From Carya illinoinensis (taxonomy: Eukaryota; Streptophyta; Magnoliopsida; Fagales; Juglandaceae): 64,000 nt of DNA. The position numbers were made by a program, and so were the translations under genes. Below are positions 25,064 through 36,660 of the stretch, piece by piece; the first letter of the stretch is position 1; each line of letters begins with the position of its first letter. The stretch lies in NCBI RefSeq assembly GCF_018687715.1, contig NC_056766.1, positions 18,036,001 through 18,100,000 of the forward strand, written 5' to 3'. The notes under the pieces are model-generated. The model was given only the letters and a program-made list of their open reading frames with translations. It searched no databases and had not been told where the DNA came from.

Positions 25064-28000
25064 ATAGCTCTCATGCTGCAAGCATGGAACATAAATTTCT
25101 CTCTTTTTTTTTCATGCCATTACACAGCCATCCACTTGTATAAATGTTGAATAATCCATGCTCCGCACCCATTCAACCACAGATACTAATAGCAAAGACA
25201 TATATAGTGATTGTAGCAATAGTACCAAACTTCCAGCAAAAATTAAAAACTAAGACAAGAAATGGGTATTTCAGACAAAGAATCGTCCAAATAGCTTGTG
25301 TTGCATAGTTCTTTAATGTGAACAAACACATTCCCCAACTCTAGGAGAAAAAAAATGGTGTAACCCAAGACATTAATAGAAGCCGGAGTTGAAGTAATTA
25401 GCTACAAGACTACTCACTACGGACCTCAGGAAAGAGATAAAAATAGAGAAGCAAAGCTCAATTCATTTCTCAGCAAATTTTGACACCTTACGTAAATCAC
25501 TCTAATTTAATAGTCAACCCTCCTCAATTCATTTCTCAGTGTTGGAGATATAGTTATTTTATTATAGCTATCGAGATCACGACTAGCCAACATACCCAAA
25601 TCCAAAGTATAATACAGTCGTGTTATGCATCTTATGTACCATAGGACAAACAACTTTTTGCAAGTCAGTTTGTAATTATTCATTTTGATTATTCCCAAAT
25701 AGAACCAAATTACATTGCAAAAACAATAGTATGCCTCTGTTATGAGCACAACAATCCCTAGTATGCATAACTAGAGCTGCTTGTAACATTATTTGTTCTT
25801 CAGAAAGCAGAAACAAAAATTCCTATGTGTACTTCAGAATCCCTCCCCCCCCCCCCCCCCCCCCCCCCCAAAACAAAAAAAAAAAAAAAAAAAAAAAAGA
25901 AGGGGAAAAAATATAAGGAGGTTCTCTTGCAACATGTTTTCAAATTTCCATATCATACCTCAATAAAATTCTAATTTATATGGTTTCCGGCTAAATTTAT
26001 CTTAATAAATGGGCTGGCCCTGCTGAAACACGATTGTCAACAAATCAAAATGTTGAAACTAAGTACATGACTATTCCAGAATCACAAATGTAATACCCTG
26101 GGATGAGTGATTATAGAAGGGTGGTGAATAATATCCCTCATTGCCTAAGAGAGATACATTTTTTCCATCTATAATGATATTCAGGGGTTCCGACTGTAAA
26201 TTTGATGATGTGACTTGGGCTTCCCTTAAGTCATTACATATGTTATTAGAGCCATCTAGTAAAGCCAATCATGAGATACTGGAGCACTATATGACATGGC
26301 ATTGATTAATAAGAATTTAAGAGGGGGAGTTTGTAGCACCCCAATCCCAAATTTGGAAAAGGAATAACTCACTAAGATTGGATAAGTTACAAAGGTAGTC
26401 ATGGATGCTAAGAATCCGTTTGGCAACTTATAAAAAAAAAAAGAATCCGTTTGGCAACACAACTGTGCTCAAGTATTCTCAAATATTTCCTTCCCAAACA
26501 TCACTCAAATACAAAACACTTTCAATTTCAAATCTTCAGCATTTTTATCTAATTATTACAATTTTCCCAAACTTCCCAAACAAAATACAAAAAATAATAC
26601 TATTTTTCCAAATTTCAAAACAAAAATAATATTAAAAAATCATGTTCAAACAATTTTTTAACTTCATAATATTTTTATTCAACTTTTTCTCTCTTATTTC
26701 CCAAAATCCAATAAACATCTCAACTTAAACCATTTCACTACCATACAAAATATTCTAATTATCCAAACGAGCCCTGAGTCTCACTCTGGATCTCAATTGT
26801 TTACTTACTAGGTGAACTGGAGACATTATAAGTGATTTTAGGAAAAATTCAGATTGACTAATCTTTTCGGTGTTAAAACGTAGATGTGACTAATGCTTTA
26901 ACTGATTCATTACAGCAAATATGAAACCAGATCTAGCCAGCCTACGTGATTTCATACTGCCAAGGCAAATGAACACATTGACCAATGTTGTCTGGTCTGT
27001 CATATTCTAGTGTCTGGATGAGGTTCCTGTTTTAGTGAAGCCAATACCATTGGTTTTGTAGAAGTCTCGAATATCCATTTTCCTAAAACAACAGAACCAA
27101 CTGAATAACTCATGATTGAGTCTGACCACAAGTTGTTTACAAAGAGCACAAGCTATGGAACTGACAGACAAAACAGCAGAGGCCAACTGACCAATTCAGA
27201 GGTAATGTCATTGAAGAGCTTAAACGACACCCAAACCCAATGACATCCAAATCATCGCCCACCCAATATTGAAGCGTTCAATGGGTATGGAGTTTGGAAC
27301 TATTGTTTTGTTTGAACCTCTGAGGTCGTTGCAATTAATTTTGGTCCAGGATTCAACCTGAAATCTCTGGCACAGTGGCCAATTCAGGTGACTTCTTAAA
27401 GAGATTAAACTACACCTGGACCCAATGGAAAGCTAATCGTCCCCAACCCAGTAATGAGCATTCAATGGGGATGGAGTTTCGAACTATGGTTTTGTTTGGG
27501 TCACTGAAGTCCTACAAATTAATTATGGTCTAGGATTCAACCTTAAATCTTTGGCACAGTCATCAGTATGATTTGGTTTATGATTTCCTACGATTGATGG
27601 GGTGAGCTTGGTGGTGGAAAGAGCTGCATCAACTTCAGCCAAACTGAGCAGTAATGCAAAGCTAGCCTTGCAATCTAAATACATCTGAATTTGCCTCTTA
27701 AGAGTTTCAAAGCCAAATCAAACCCATCTTTTTTGCCATCTTCAAATATTCAGAATTACTAAATTTTAAGAAGAAAACATACTCATTTTTATGAGAGTTC
27801 TTACCGAGTATTTGATTAAAAGAAGTTCTGAAAGTTGGTTGAAACTGGCTAAATCAGTACCCACCAAATATTACCCCGATATCTCTAGTTAGAATAGAAT
27901 ATGAGTTGCTCAAACGTAGACGGCCACATGATTTCTGTAACATATCAAAGTACAAATTCGGATTTGTAAATCCCGTGCCTGAATGCATGATTTGACAGTA

Positions 28001-28756
28001 TAGACAAAGTATTAATCTTCACCAAACCTCAGATGCAGTTAACCAACTAAAAGTGATCATTAACTTCCCATATGGGTGGAAAACCAATCCGCTCCTAACT
28101 CAAAAACAAGAACCCTAACTTCACTAATTCAATTACTCATAAACTATACAGGTTTCTTAGCGTTTCGAAAGTAAGATTCTCCATTATATTAGACCCAAGA
28201 ACAGCCCAAAGTCACGCTTAACGGAGCTTACATTTAAGGTTTCAAGAAACAAAACAACCAAAGCAAAAAATATAGATTTAAGAAATTCCCAACATCCTGA
28301 ACTCACCTGATACAAAATAGGTAACATTTCCCAACCATCACGAGCCAAAAACACACCCTGAAAAACAATTAACAACTGCAGGTTTTAGTGTGTTTTGTAA
28401 CGCACCTGGGCCTTATTGGCGAGCTGAACTACGAGTCTACCCACCGGGAGCGGCGACTCGTAGGTGAAACTATGGTTAATGCACTCTGATCGCATGTAGC
28501 GGGAGAGGACACGGCCGTCGGCAGTGAGTCCGGCAATGGCGACGCCGATGTGATCGTCGACCTTGAAGATCTTCTTCTGGTGGGAGGAGAGCTCGGAGTT
28601 GGCCTTGTTAACGCAGGCCAGGACAACATGGGTCTTAGATCGGAGCCCAATGGCCGCCGACCCTTGCTTCACCGCCTCCATCGCGTACTCCACCTGGAAA
28701 AGCCTCCCCGCCGGACTCCATGTCGTCACGTCCGTATCGTATTGATTCCGAAACAT
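24485..28756 (-). CDS. PAF1: 20S proteasome subunit alpha type-1 (alpha6), two exons
   Basis: Exon 1 is 28756-28406 (117 residues) and exon 2 is 24973-24485 (162 residues plus stop), giving 279 residues. The ~3.4 kb intron is GT..AG, phase 0, joining KAQ to [10 protein letters not shown]. The protein begins [20 protein letters not shown] and carries the proteasome alpha-type signature through QVEYAMEA (residues 6-28), which forms the gate helix of the alpha ring. The C-terminus is an acidic Glu/Ala/Gly-rich tail ending APMDI. Length and both ends match plant PAF1/PAF2. Alpha subunits are structural and lack the catalytic threonine; they control substrate entry to the 20S core in cytosol and nucleus. 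The intron holds a G25 tract (mRNA sense), a MITE and a tandem duplication. The frame is open upstream to an ATG at 28897, but the conserved start is at 28756. Confidence 0.95.
25027..25059. repeat. (GA)n microsatellite in proteasome intron
   Basis: A GA run of about 16 units lies 54 bp from the 3' splice site of the proteasome gene. Read on the transcribed strand it is a (UC)n tract upstream of the acceptor. Confidence 0.95.
25845..25898. repeat. C25 homopolymer followed by an A-rich run
   Basis: Twenty-five consecutive C at 25845-25869 are followed by about 28 bases that are almost all A. In the sense orientation of the proteasome pre-mRNA this is a U-rich run followed by 25 G. Confidence 0.9.
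26427..26775. mobile_element. Long MITE copy in proteasome intron (about 350 bp)
   Basis: Edges are TCCGTTTGGCAACACAACTG and, inverted at the right, GGCTCGTTTGGATAATTAG. Internal blocks include CTCAAGTATTCTCAAATATT and CATCACTCAAATACAAAACA. The same blocks occur in inverse orientation at 35167-35520. It is non-coding. Confidence 0.65.
27187..27558. repeat. Tandem duplication, two copies of about 185 bp
   Basis: Copy 1 (about 27187-27374) and copy 2 (about 27375-27558) share CCAATTCAG at the start, CAATGGGRATGGAGTTT in the middle, and GGATTCAACCT...CTTGGCACA-like ends, with many substitutions. Both lie in the proteasome intron. Confidence 0.75.
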
Positions 28757-29440
28757 CCTTTCTATGTCGTCCTTTCTCTCTCTATCTCTCTCTGTGCTAA
28801 GAGGTTTTTTTCCTATTCTCTGTGAAAATGGTTCAGTTTTGTAGAGTTTTATTGGGATTTTCTTTTCTTCTTCCTCAAGGCAGCGAAGAGAAGACAAGAG
28901 GTACCGTGAAAGGGTCGTGCTTTTTGTAAATATTATTTTGGTTCTTGTGAACTATTGATTTCACTGAAATCAATAGAAATGAGTTAAAAAATTCTTCTCA
29001 TTAAACTATTATTTATCACTTTACACCACACTTTATAAAAAGAGAAATACTACACATCATTCCATATAACACATTTTATATATTAAAATATTATTTTTTA
29101 TTTTTTTTTATTTTATTCTTATTAAACTAATTAAATTATTCTATTTATCATCCACACACTATATATTTATTATAGAAAAAATAAAAAAAATTAAAATAAG
29201 TGTAGTGTGTGAAGTGTGAGGATGACAAGAAGATTTTTCCTTATAAAATTATAAATACTCATATATTTTATAAAAAACATCCCTACACCCTATGAAAAGG
29301 CTACAAGTGTGTGGTGTGAAAGTAAATAGTAATTGATGCATAGTAACTTTCGAAATGATTATCTCAATTAGAAATGCTTATATTGTAAAAAAAATAATAA
29401 AAATTAAAAAATTAAAAAAAATCACAAAAAAAATTTATTA
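28757..29440. other. 5' flank of the proteasome gene
   Basis: This covers the presumed promoter and 5' UTR (CT-rich on the sense strand near 28770-28800). An AT-rich block at 29041-29240 has short inverted ends (CTACACATCATTCC and GTGTGAAGTGTGAGG), which could be a small MITE. No gene is present. Confidence 0.4.
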
Positions 29441-29449
29441 TGCTGATCT

Positions 29450-32400
29450 CGAATTTTTCCAAGTCCATGTTTCTTATTGTCATGGTTATTTTATTTTATT
29501 ATAGCGAATATTCCCTAAACTTAGTAAATAAGAAATGAATAGATTTTAATTGGATAAAGACCTTTAGTAAATTTTTACTTTTGGACCTTCAGACTTTTTA
29601 GATTAAAAGGCTTTGAGGAGATGAGATGAGAAAAAGTCCAAGGACTTATATGGGTTTCGGCCATACTAGGGTAGGAAGGCCCAAAATATCTTCCAAGCAT
29701 GTGGTAGGCATGCACCACATGGTTTTGAGGAACTATTTGGTTATTTGGGTGAAAACATAGAGAATAGGAAAGGCAAGACACTTGTCCTCCATGCAAAAGG
29801 TTTTATAAGGTTGAGTGAAAGATAATGTCATCTAAAACTAGGGCTTACATGCCACTTTGGATAGGAAATGGCAAGATGGACACTTGTCAAGCATGTGGAG
29901 AGTGTGAGATGGACTTTTGGAGTTTCAAGGAGATCTTACTTGGGAAGAGCAAAATGCATGTTCTAGAAGCATGTGGAAGTGCAAAGGGAAAGTGAGAGGC
30001 TGACGACATGCATGGAGGAAGGCCAAGGGATTTGTCTTGAGAGGGCAAAAGATCAACTAGAGAAGATGAAGAAATTTTTGGCCAAAGCAAAACACACAAT
30101 TTGCCAAGTGGCACTCATCTACACAGTGAAGGATTTCTAAGAGAGATTTGATTGTGTGATTTTATCCTTGAACCACCTAATACATTGAACTTGGACATGA
30201 AAGGAAGGGCAAATAAGGAAAGTGAGAAAGAGAGGGGGCGGATTGGAAGAGGAACAGGCCACCCTAAAGTGTGCCATTTGAGTTTCCAATGCAATCCCAT
30301 CCAAGAGAAGTGGAAGAGCCATTTTTGCCAAGTGGCATGTATGCAAGGAACCTTGTCATTTCAAGAAGGGGATTTGAGACACTATATAAAGGCTTGACTG
30401 AAAAGTTAGAGGGTCTGTTGCTCAAAGTTTCACTTGTTGCTCTTAAGGGTTTTGGCACACACTAGTTCTCTCTAGTCTTAACATTTTATCTTCACTTTCT
30501 TGTCACTTTCTCACCACCCAAATACTACTATTTTATTTCTTCTATGTCAAGAACCACAAGGAGTTTACACAACACCATTTGGCTCGGGAAGGAGCTCAAG
30601 GAGCTAAGAACCATTTCCTTCTCTTGCACGCATGCACACACACCCAAGAGGGAAGATTCTCATTCCCATTCGGTTTCTACTCCTTTCTTCACACACACAC
30701 ACACACACTTTCACTTGGGTAACTAGGGTTTTCTCTTCAATAAAGAATGGACCATAAATGCCTATGCGTTTTGGAGGAAAAAAACCCAAGTGAAAGGGAT
30801 TAGGGTTTCGGTTTTTGCTTGAAAAATGGAAGCTAGGGTTCCTTAGAAAAAAGAAGGAACCTGAATGCCCTTAGCACTTTAAGTATAGAAAACACAAGTT
30901 TTAGAAAATCTTGAATTTCGGTTTTCATTGGAGGAAAAACTAGGATTTGAACTTTCAAGGAGTTTCGGCCCCTAGGTTTGTTTTGAGGAAAAGATTTCAA
31001 AAACACTCTACACTCACACTCACTCATATTTTCGGGACTTAGGGTTTTTGTGTATGAGTTTCTAAAAAAACTATGTTATATTTTCAGATTTTGCTATTTT
31101 AAATCGTTTGATTTTTGTAAGTATACACTAAACTTGCTATTGGTTAATACTTGCATATATTTGTGCAGATCCTTTTAGTGTTGTTGTTATTTTGATTGTT
31201 ATTCTTGTTTGCTTGCTTGAATACTCTTACATGAACTTGGAATATGAATATTGGATGATTAATGCAACTCGGTTTATGATGAAAAATTGTGATAAAATGT
31301 TATGCATGATTCGGTTTTTAGGAAAAAGACATTGAGGTTTCAAAGTTCTTGATGATTTGGTTTTACCATACTTTGAATGATTTGGATTATGTATAAACGC
31401 CATGATTTCATGTCTTGTTTTACTATATTATGAATTATAAGTATCTTGGATGAAATTTGAGGCATGTTAAAGTGATGATCTTTCATGAATTTGAGAACGC
31501 ATGTTTCGGCCAAGGCTTATATTCATGGTTCCATGTATGCAATTTAATACCTCATATGTTTTATGTTAACATGCCATGAATCAAGTATGTTATGCATGGT
31601 TATTTTATGCATGACATTTCATGTGTAATATGTCAAGTCTAAGAGTATATGCCTTAAGCCTTATGTCACATGCATTTATAAAATTGATTTTTAAAGAAAA
31701 ACATTTTCCAAGAACGAAAAGTAATGATTTTAAAAGAAAAGTTTTATTACGACCCCAAATGCTAGGACGGGGAAATGTCCCAATAGAACTCATCTGTCCA
31801 CTCTAGAGTACTTAAGAATGGAGTGGTAACCCCTGGATCAATAAAGAACTGTCGGCGTGTCCCAAATAGATTATTTTTAAAGGATCTCGGAGTGAGGTAG
31901 CACCTTACGCTAGTAGGTGCCATGATTAAGGCAAGTAATTCGATGAAGTACTGTCATATTGTTATAATATGAATATGTTTAAGACATATTCACCACGGTG
32001 TACGGACTATTGGTGGTGCGGTAACTAGTAGGAACACACGGTGTATAGGGAAGCCCTAATGTGTCCACAAGAATGATGCCACATGCCTATATGCTATGAT
32101 TTGGATCACATGATGTGAATCCATGTGATATGATATGATATGCTCTGCATCATGTGATTTAGTTACATATGTCTTTAAAAAAGGTCAAGTGCATAAGTCA
32201 AGTCTTCTATCACGTCATGTGTCAAGTATATGTCCATGCATTGCATGATATACCCCTTGTATGCTTGTGATTAACTTTGGTATGTTGTGTGATTACTTAC
32301 TGAGATTTCTTGAAATCTCACTATTGCATTTTTACCACTATCATTCCTTTCTTGGAATGGTAAAAGTAGTTTCGGGTGCGCCCAATAACCCAAAAGCATG

Positions 32401-32560
32401 AACCTTGATGGTACCTTAATAAAAGATGAGTACACCATTTAGGAACGTATACGATATGCATCAGCTGTGTTGGAATGTACCATTCGCTTTTTTCATGAGT
32501 TGTTGAGGGGTCTTCACGACCCTAATTTTGGTATTCTATGTTTGGATCCTTTATGGGTTA
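29450..32560 (+). repeat. Long LTR-like block, probable solo LTR of a gypsy element
   Basis: No gene is visible. A clear TATA box (TATATAAA, 30383-30390) follows about 0.9 kb of U3-like sequence. A segment at about 31747-31860 (ACGACCCCAAATGCTAGGAC then GGGGAAATGTCCC) resembles in layout the ACGACCCCAAGCCGGGATGG segment of the chromovirus LTRs at 45-59 kb. Two hairpins occur near 32299-32365, where LTR polyadenylation regions often lie. No iMet primer site follows at 32.6 kb, so it is likely solo or truncated. Both boundaries are estimates and no target duplication was found. Confidence 0.45.
30383..30390 (+). promoter_or_regulatory. TATA box of the LTR-like block
   Basis: ACTATATAAAGGCTTGAC gives a strong plant TATA consensus inside the 29.45-32.56 kb LTR-like block. 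A (CA)n run and CT-rich leader-like sequence follow within 350 bp. Confidence 0.5.
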
Positions 32561-32577
32561 TGAAGTTTTCTTGAAAC

Positions 32578-32760
32578 TTGAATCAAGTAACGCAACTTGT
32601 TGAGGAAGCTACCGCTATTTATGTGGATGGAATGAAGCTCATTATGGAATTAGGACTCCCATTGCCAGAAATGAGGAGGTTGACAGGAGCTTGGTTGATT
32701 TTGTCTCATGATGGATACCTGATAGTGGGGCAATTGCATAATGAGAACTTATGGAGGTTT
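32578..32760 (+). other. Exon-like coding fragment of unknown origin
   Basis: One frame reads VEEATAIYVDGMKLIMEL, then GLPLPEMRRLTGAWLILSHDG and a QLHNENLWR end. It has balanced, non-repetitive composition unlike the neighbouring repeat DNA. A possible donor (GAG then GTTTAG) is at 32756. A stop lies just upstream, so it would be an isolated exon or gene fragment. I do not recognise the protein. It sits directly after the LTR-like block and before a TG/AG microsatellite. Confidence 0.3.
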
Positions 32761-32780
32761 AGGTGTCCTACCCATTTCTC

Positions 32781-32796
32781 TGTGTGTGTGTGTGTG

Positions 32797-32833
<37 letters not shown>
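32781..32833. repeat. (TG)n-(AG)n compound microsatellite
   Basis: A TG run of about 8 units is followed, after TATG, by an AG run of about 17 units. Confidence 0.95.
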
Positions 32834-32836
<3 letters not shown>

Positions 32837-33660
32837 TTTTGGTCCTATGTTTTGGGAACTTGATACTCTGATTATGTTTTAAAACTCTTTTATTATGGAA
32901 TGATGGTATTTTGGAACTAGTTTGGGGATTAATTTTTTTATTTTTTTATTTTTGTATAATGTGTTTGGCAATTGCCTACTGCATTGGTTAGATTTTTCTT
33001 TACCTTTTTACTAATTTCCACTGTATGATTATTGCATATTGCTAGAATATTTAGGAGCATACATATTATCTGTCATGTATGAGGGGTATATAATTTTGTG
33101 TTGCATGTCCCAGCGTCTCAGTCACAACCAAATCCCAAGTGGGGGCCTGCAAGTGCCACATTTATAAATTGATATAGTTTTATAAAATATATTAAATTAT
33201 AAGTTTATTTTTATTATAAAGTGAATTTAACATATAGTATGAAATTATATCAATTTATAATTCAATTTTAAAAAATCTCTACTGTAGTATTTTTCTATAT
33301 CAAAATATTTGAGATTAAGAACATAAGAGTCTCAAAGTTTTACACCTTACTTTCTTTGTGAGCTCAATTTCATATTTGATTGTTGAATTTTATTATTTTA
33401 TTAATTAGGTTAATTCATCATATTTTTTTATAACAATTATCATATAGGTCTATGGAGTTAAACTTTTTTCAAATTCATCAATAGGAGTAAACAATTTCTA
33501 ATAATTCTTAGGGTAGCTTTATGTCCCAAAATGATCCTACGTCGAAATAGTGTAATATTAGTTCAATATCAGTTTTCTTATGTATAATTTATATTTATAT
33601 TTAGTATTTAATATTGGATTAATAATTGTTGATATGTTAGGAGATACCAAAACCATGTAA
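32834..33660. other. AT-rich gene-free stretch
   Basis: I see no protein family, LTR edge or structured repeat. The sequence is AT-rich and lies between the microsatellite and the LINE-derived fragment. Confidence 0.5.
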
Positions 33661-33670
33661 GTCGGATTGG

Positions 33671-34711
33671 TCAAACTATATGCATGGTTGCAATGAACCA
33701 GGCCACATTCCCTGCTAGCTTATGTTTTCCCAGACTTTTCACATCAAAATCAAAATTTTTTTTGTATTCAGTTAGCACAACTTTCCTCTTCCATCTTCGT
33801 GCTACCTCAGTGTGCTTTGGTTTTAAAGGATCAGCTTCATGGCTTTCAGTTTGACTATCAGTAGGCAACACATTTACAACTCCATGCCCATCCACCAGAG
33901 GGCCCTTTGTCACCAAAATGCTACTATTAAGCCCAGGTCCCTCACTGTCCTCAATCGTAGTCTTAAATTTAGAATTCAAAAACTTATTACAGCTAGATAC
34001 CATCTTACCTTTACTGTCAATAGTTGATTCATTCTTTATCACATTATCCATAATAATAGCAGGCTATAATGGACAGGTATGATGATTCACATTTACTTCC
34101 TCTGCAATTCCCTCCATGAAACCCTCTGAACTTAAATCAACAACCTCTTTTTCTGTAACGGCCTTGGTATGTTTCTTGCACTACCAGCCTCCTTTTGTGT
34201 CTCCATCTCTTCTGACCATGACATACACTTTTTATGAGTGTGATCCAGCATGCCACTTACGTAGCAAAAATCTTGTAACCTGTCATATGTAAAACTAACC
34301 CACACAGATTTTGTCAAGGCCAGATTGATCTTCTTCCCCCTCAGTAAAGGCTTCGTCACATTCACATGCACTCTAACCCTTATAAACTCCCCCATGCCAT
34401 CTCTCCCTCACCAGATCTACCTCCTAAACTCTTCCTAAAGAACTGCCAATAAGATTTCTCATATATTCATTCCTTGCCACTAATGGGTGACTGTGAATTC
34501 GAATCCAGAAAAGTACCTCCTCCAAGTTAATTTCATGTATTTGTTTGAAGCCATCCACCTCACTGACTAGAACCAAATGTTTATCAAAGGTATAAGGGCC
34601 ATCTTGCTTCACTCTTTCCTTGTCCAGGGCATCATCAAACTCTGCGATAAATAACTTTGAGTCCAAATCACTGATATGCATCAGCTTCACTGATCTCCAG
34701 ATCTTTCTCAT
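33671..34711 (-). pseudogene. LINE ORF1-like fragment (DUF4283 plus zinc knuckle), decayed
   Basis: Read on the reverse strand from 34711, successive open pieces resemble the ORF1/nucleic-acid-binding protein of plant LINEs. First comes a DUF4283-like part (MRKIWRS, GPYTFDKHLVLV, FWIRIHSHPL). Next is a VRVHVNVTKPLLRG segment leading into a CCHC-type knuckle at about 34225-34275 (FCYVSGMLDHTHKKC, with the second cysteine replaced by serine). A low-complexity C-terminal region follows. Frameshifts or stops separate the pieces at about 34.43 and 34.1 kb. No reverse transcriptase follows, so this is a truncated dead copy. Confidence 0.6.
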
Positions 34712-35166
34712 CGTGCTCTTGAACTAGGCTCAATCCTACAATTAAGCTTAAGAAATTAATTTGAGGGAAGTTGAAACTTTGTTTACTTCTTCTTTGCTTA
34801 ATATTGCATGTTAGTTTGACCTATTTCCATGAAATGGTTTAAATGAGTCATATTATATTAACTTATTTATAATTAATTATTAAGCAATTCAAAATGGTTA
34901 ACACGATATGGCCCATCATTTAAATGGGTCATTTAAGGTTTGAAATTCTAACCTATTAAGATTAAAAAGTCATGTTTGGTTAATCCATATAATCGAATGT
35001 TTATGACTTAACATAGCATGAAAACGGTCCACGAACAAGAATTTTCACCCCTACACAAAGCCATAAACTATGTCCACAAAAATTAAGGTTCTTTCTATGC
35101 AATAAAAAAATAACGAATAAGGATGTAAAGAGGTTGTTAGATACAAATAATAAAGGTTGCATACAA

Positions 35167-35520
35167 ATAAATAAGAGTCTGGTTGGATACTTATAATATC
35201 TCAATATATCTATTAATAGTAGTGAAATGGTTTGCGGTGCTTTATTGGATTTTAGGAAATGAAAGAGAAAAAGTTGAATCCAAATATTATAAAGTTAAAA
35301 AATTGTGTGAATATAATTTTTTAATATAATTTTTATTTTGAAAAAGTTGTTTTATTTTTTGTGTGCTTGAGAGTTTTGAAAAGTTATAATAATTAGGTAA
35401 CAATTAGTTAAAAAAATTGAAAATTTGAAATTGAAAAGTATTTTGTATTTGAGTGATGTTCGGAAAGAAAATATCTGAGAATACTTAAGAACAGTTGTGT
35501 TGCCAAATAGACTCTAAGAG
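35167..35520. mobile_element. Long MITE copy, inverted relative to 26427-26775
   Basis: It contains TATTTGAGTGATGTTCGGAA and AGAATACTTAAGAACAGTTG near its right end, the inverse complement of blocks at the left end of the copy in the proteasome intron. The outer edge TTGCCAAATAGACTC matches the inverted CGTTTGGCAA edge. It is non-coding. Confidence 0.65.
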
Positions 35521-36001
35521 TTTCAACTCTCTTGTAGTTGAGTAGGTGGTTTCAAGACTTGCCTTTTTTTAGAAAAAAATATTTTCTTAATTATACTGAC
35601 AAGTCACAACATTTATAACTTGGAGAAGGTGGTGCTAAACTGCTCTGTGAGTATTTAGTAAAAATACAATACAAGAATGATAGATTTTTTGCTTGATTGG
35701 ATTTGAACGATGATCCAAAATTGAGAAATATTTTTTTATACAAATGCATGAATTAGTGGAGCATACAAATATTTTGGGTATATTGTAACATTCGAATTGA
35801 CATATTTGACAACGAAATATGACATTCCTTTTCGCATCTTTCATGAGGATGAAGGTTCTGAGTGGGTGACGACTCTAGATAGGGAATGTGATGGTGAAGG
35901 GAACAAGATTATTCAAACTGTATTGGGCTTAGGGCTTAGGAGAGAGAGTAGTTTTTCCTTCTTTCCCCACACACAATTCACTCCCCATTCACAAAATTTT
36001 C

Positions 36002-36032
36002 ACTTAAACGAAATGATTCATTTCGTTTAAGT
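36002..36032. other. Perfect 15-bp inverted repeat with 1-nt spacer
   Basis: ACTTAAACGAAATGA (36002-36016) is exactly inverted at 36018-36032 around a single T. GC content is higher than in a random AT palindrome. Confidence 0.85.
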
Positions 36033-36329
36033 AGGGCCAACATAGGCAGTCCCCAAATGGGGACTATAAATAGAAAGTGAATGTTGAATATTTCTTTAAA
36101 GAAATTATATATATTATATACTTAAATGAGGACGAGTGTTAGGCAAAGTGTATATGCAGACTGTTTGATATAAGAGTGATACTGTGTAGACATAGTTTAG
36201 CCAATTTTTAGTTAGAATTGTCCATTTGTTGTCAGAGAAGTACGTTTTGGATCAGTGGAAAAAGGACCTAAAATGAATATATACTCTGATCCAGAGAGTT
36301 ATGATCTTATTGATTAGAGACGAGGAGCT

Positions 36330-36660
36330 CGCATATATTCACAAATATTGAAGACATGTTATGGACTAATAACAAATGCATTATCATGCAATGAACATGC
36401 CGATGATATGATTTACAAGTTACATGCAATGAATGAGATATATTGTATCACAAAGCCCCACCCCATAGTTTACAACGTTGATCGTACAATTGTTAATGCA
36501 ACCACAGAAGGAAATTTTAAAAAGGTACTCAATTCTTGTGTTGTGAGAGGCAAAGGTAGACTACTATTTAAGGGGTAGGCATCTAGGATTGAGAATGTAG
36601 CGAAGATATTACAAATCAGAAAGAAGTTTAGTGAGAAGAGAAAAATACACAATTTGGGTC
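36330..36660 (+). pseudogene. Possible FAR1-related/MULE transposase C-terminal fragment
   Basis: One forward frame, open from before the 36348 ATG to a stop at about 36577, reads SQILKTCYGLITNALSCNEH, then DDMIYKLHAMNEI and ends VVRGKGRLLFKG. After a stop it continues as SRIENVAKILQIRKKF. The helix pair followed by a (K/R)GRP-like motif is reminiscent of the C-terminal part of FAR1-related proteins before the SWIM/zinc-knuckle tail. The match is from memory and weak. The fragment lacks upstream FAR1 DNA-binding and transposase domains. Confidence 0.3.

Larger units (their letters stand above)
34712..36330. other. Gene-free stretch with a MITE and a palindrome
   Basis: It contains one long MITE copy (35167-35520) and a perfect short palindrome (36002-36032), listed separately. 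The remaining sequence is AT-rich and no protein family was recognised. Confidence 0.5.

Noticed and set aside
28184..28375. Reverse-strand frame [17 protein letters not shown]... as an independent gene
   Set aside because: It is inside the proteasome intron. Only its middle 51 nt has splice-site context and that is treated as a cryptic exon candidate.
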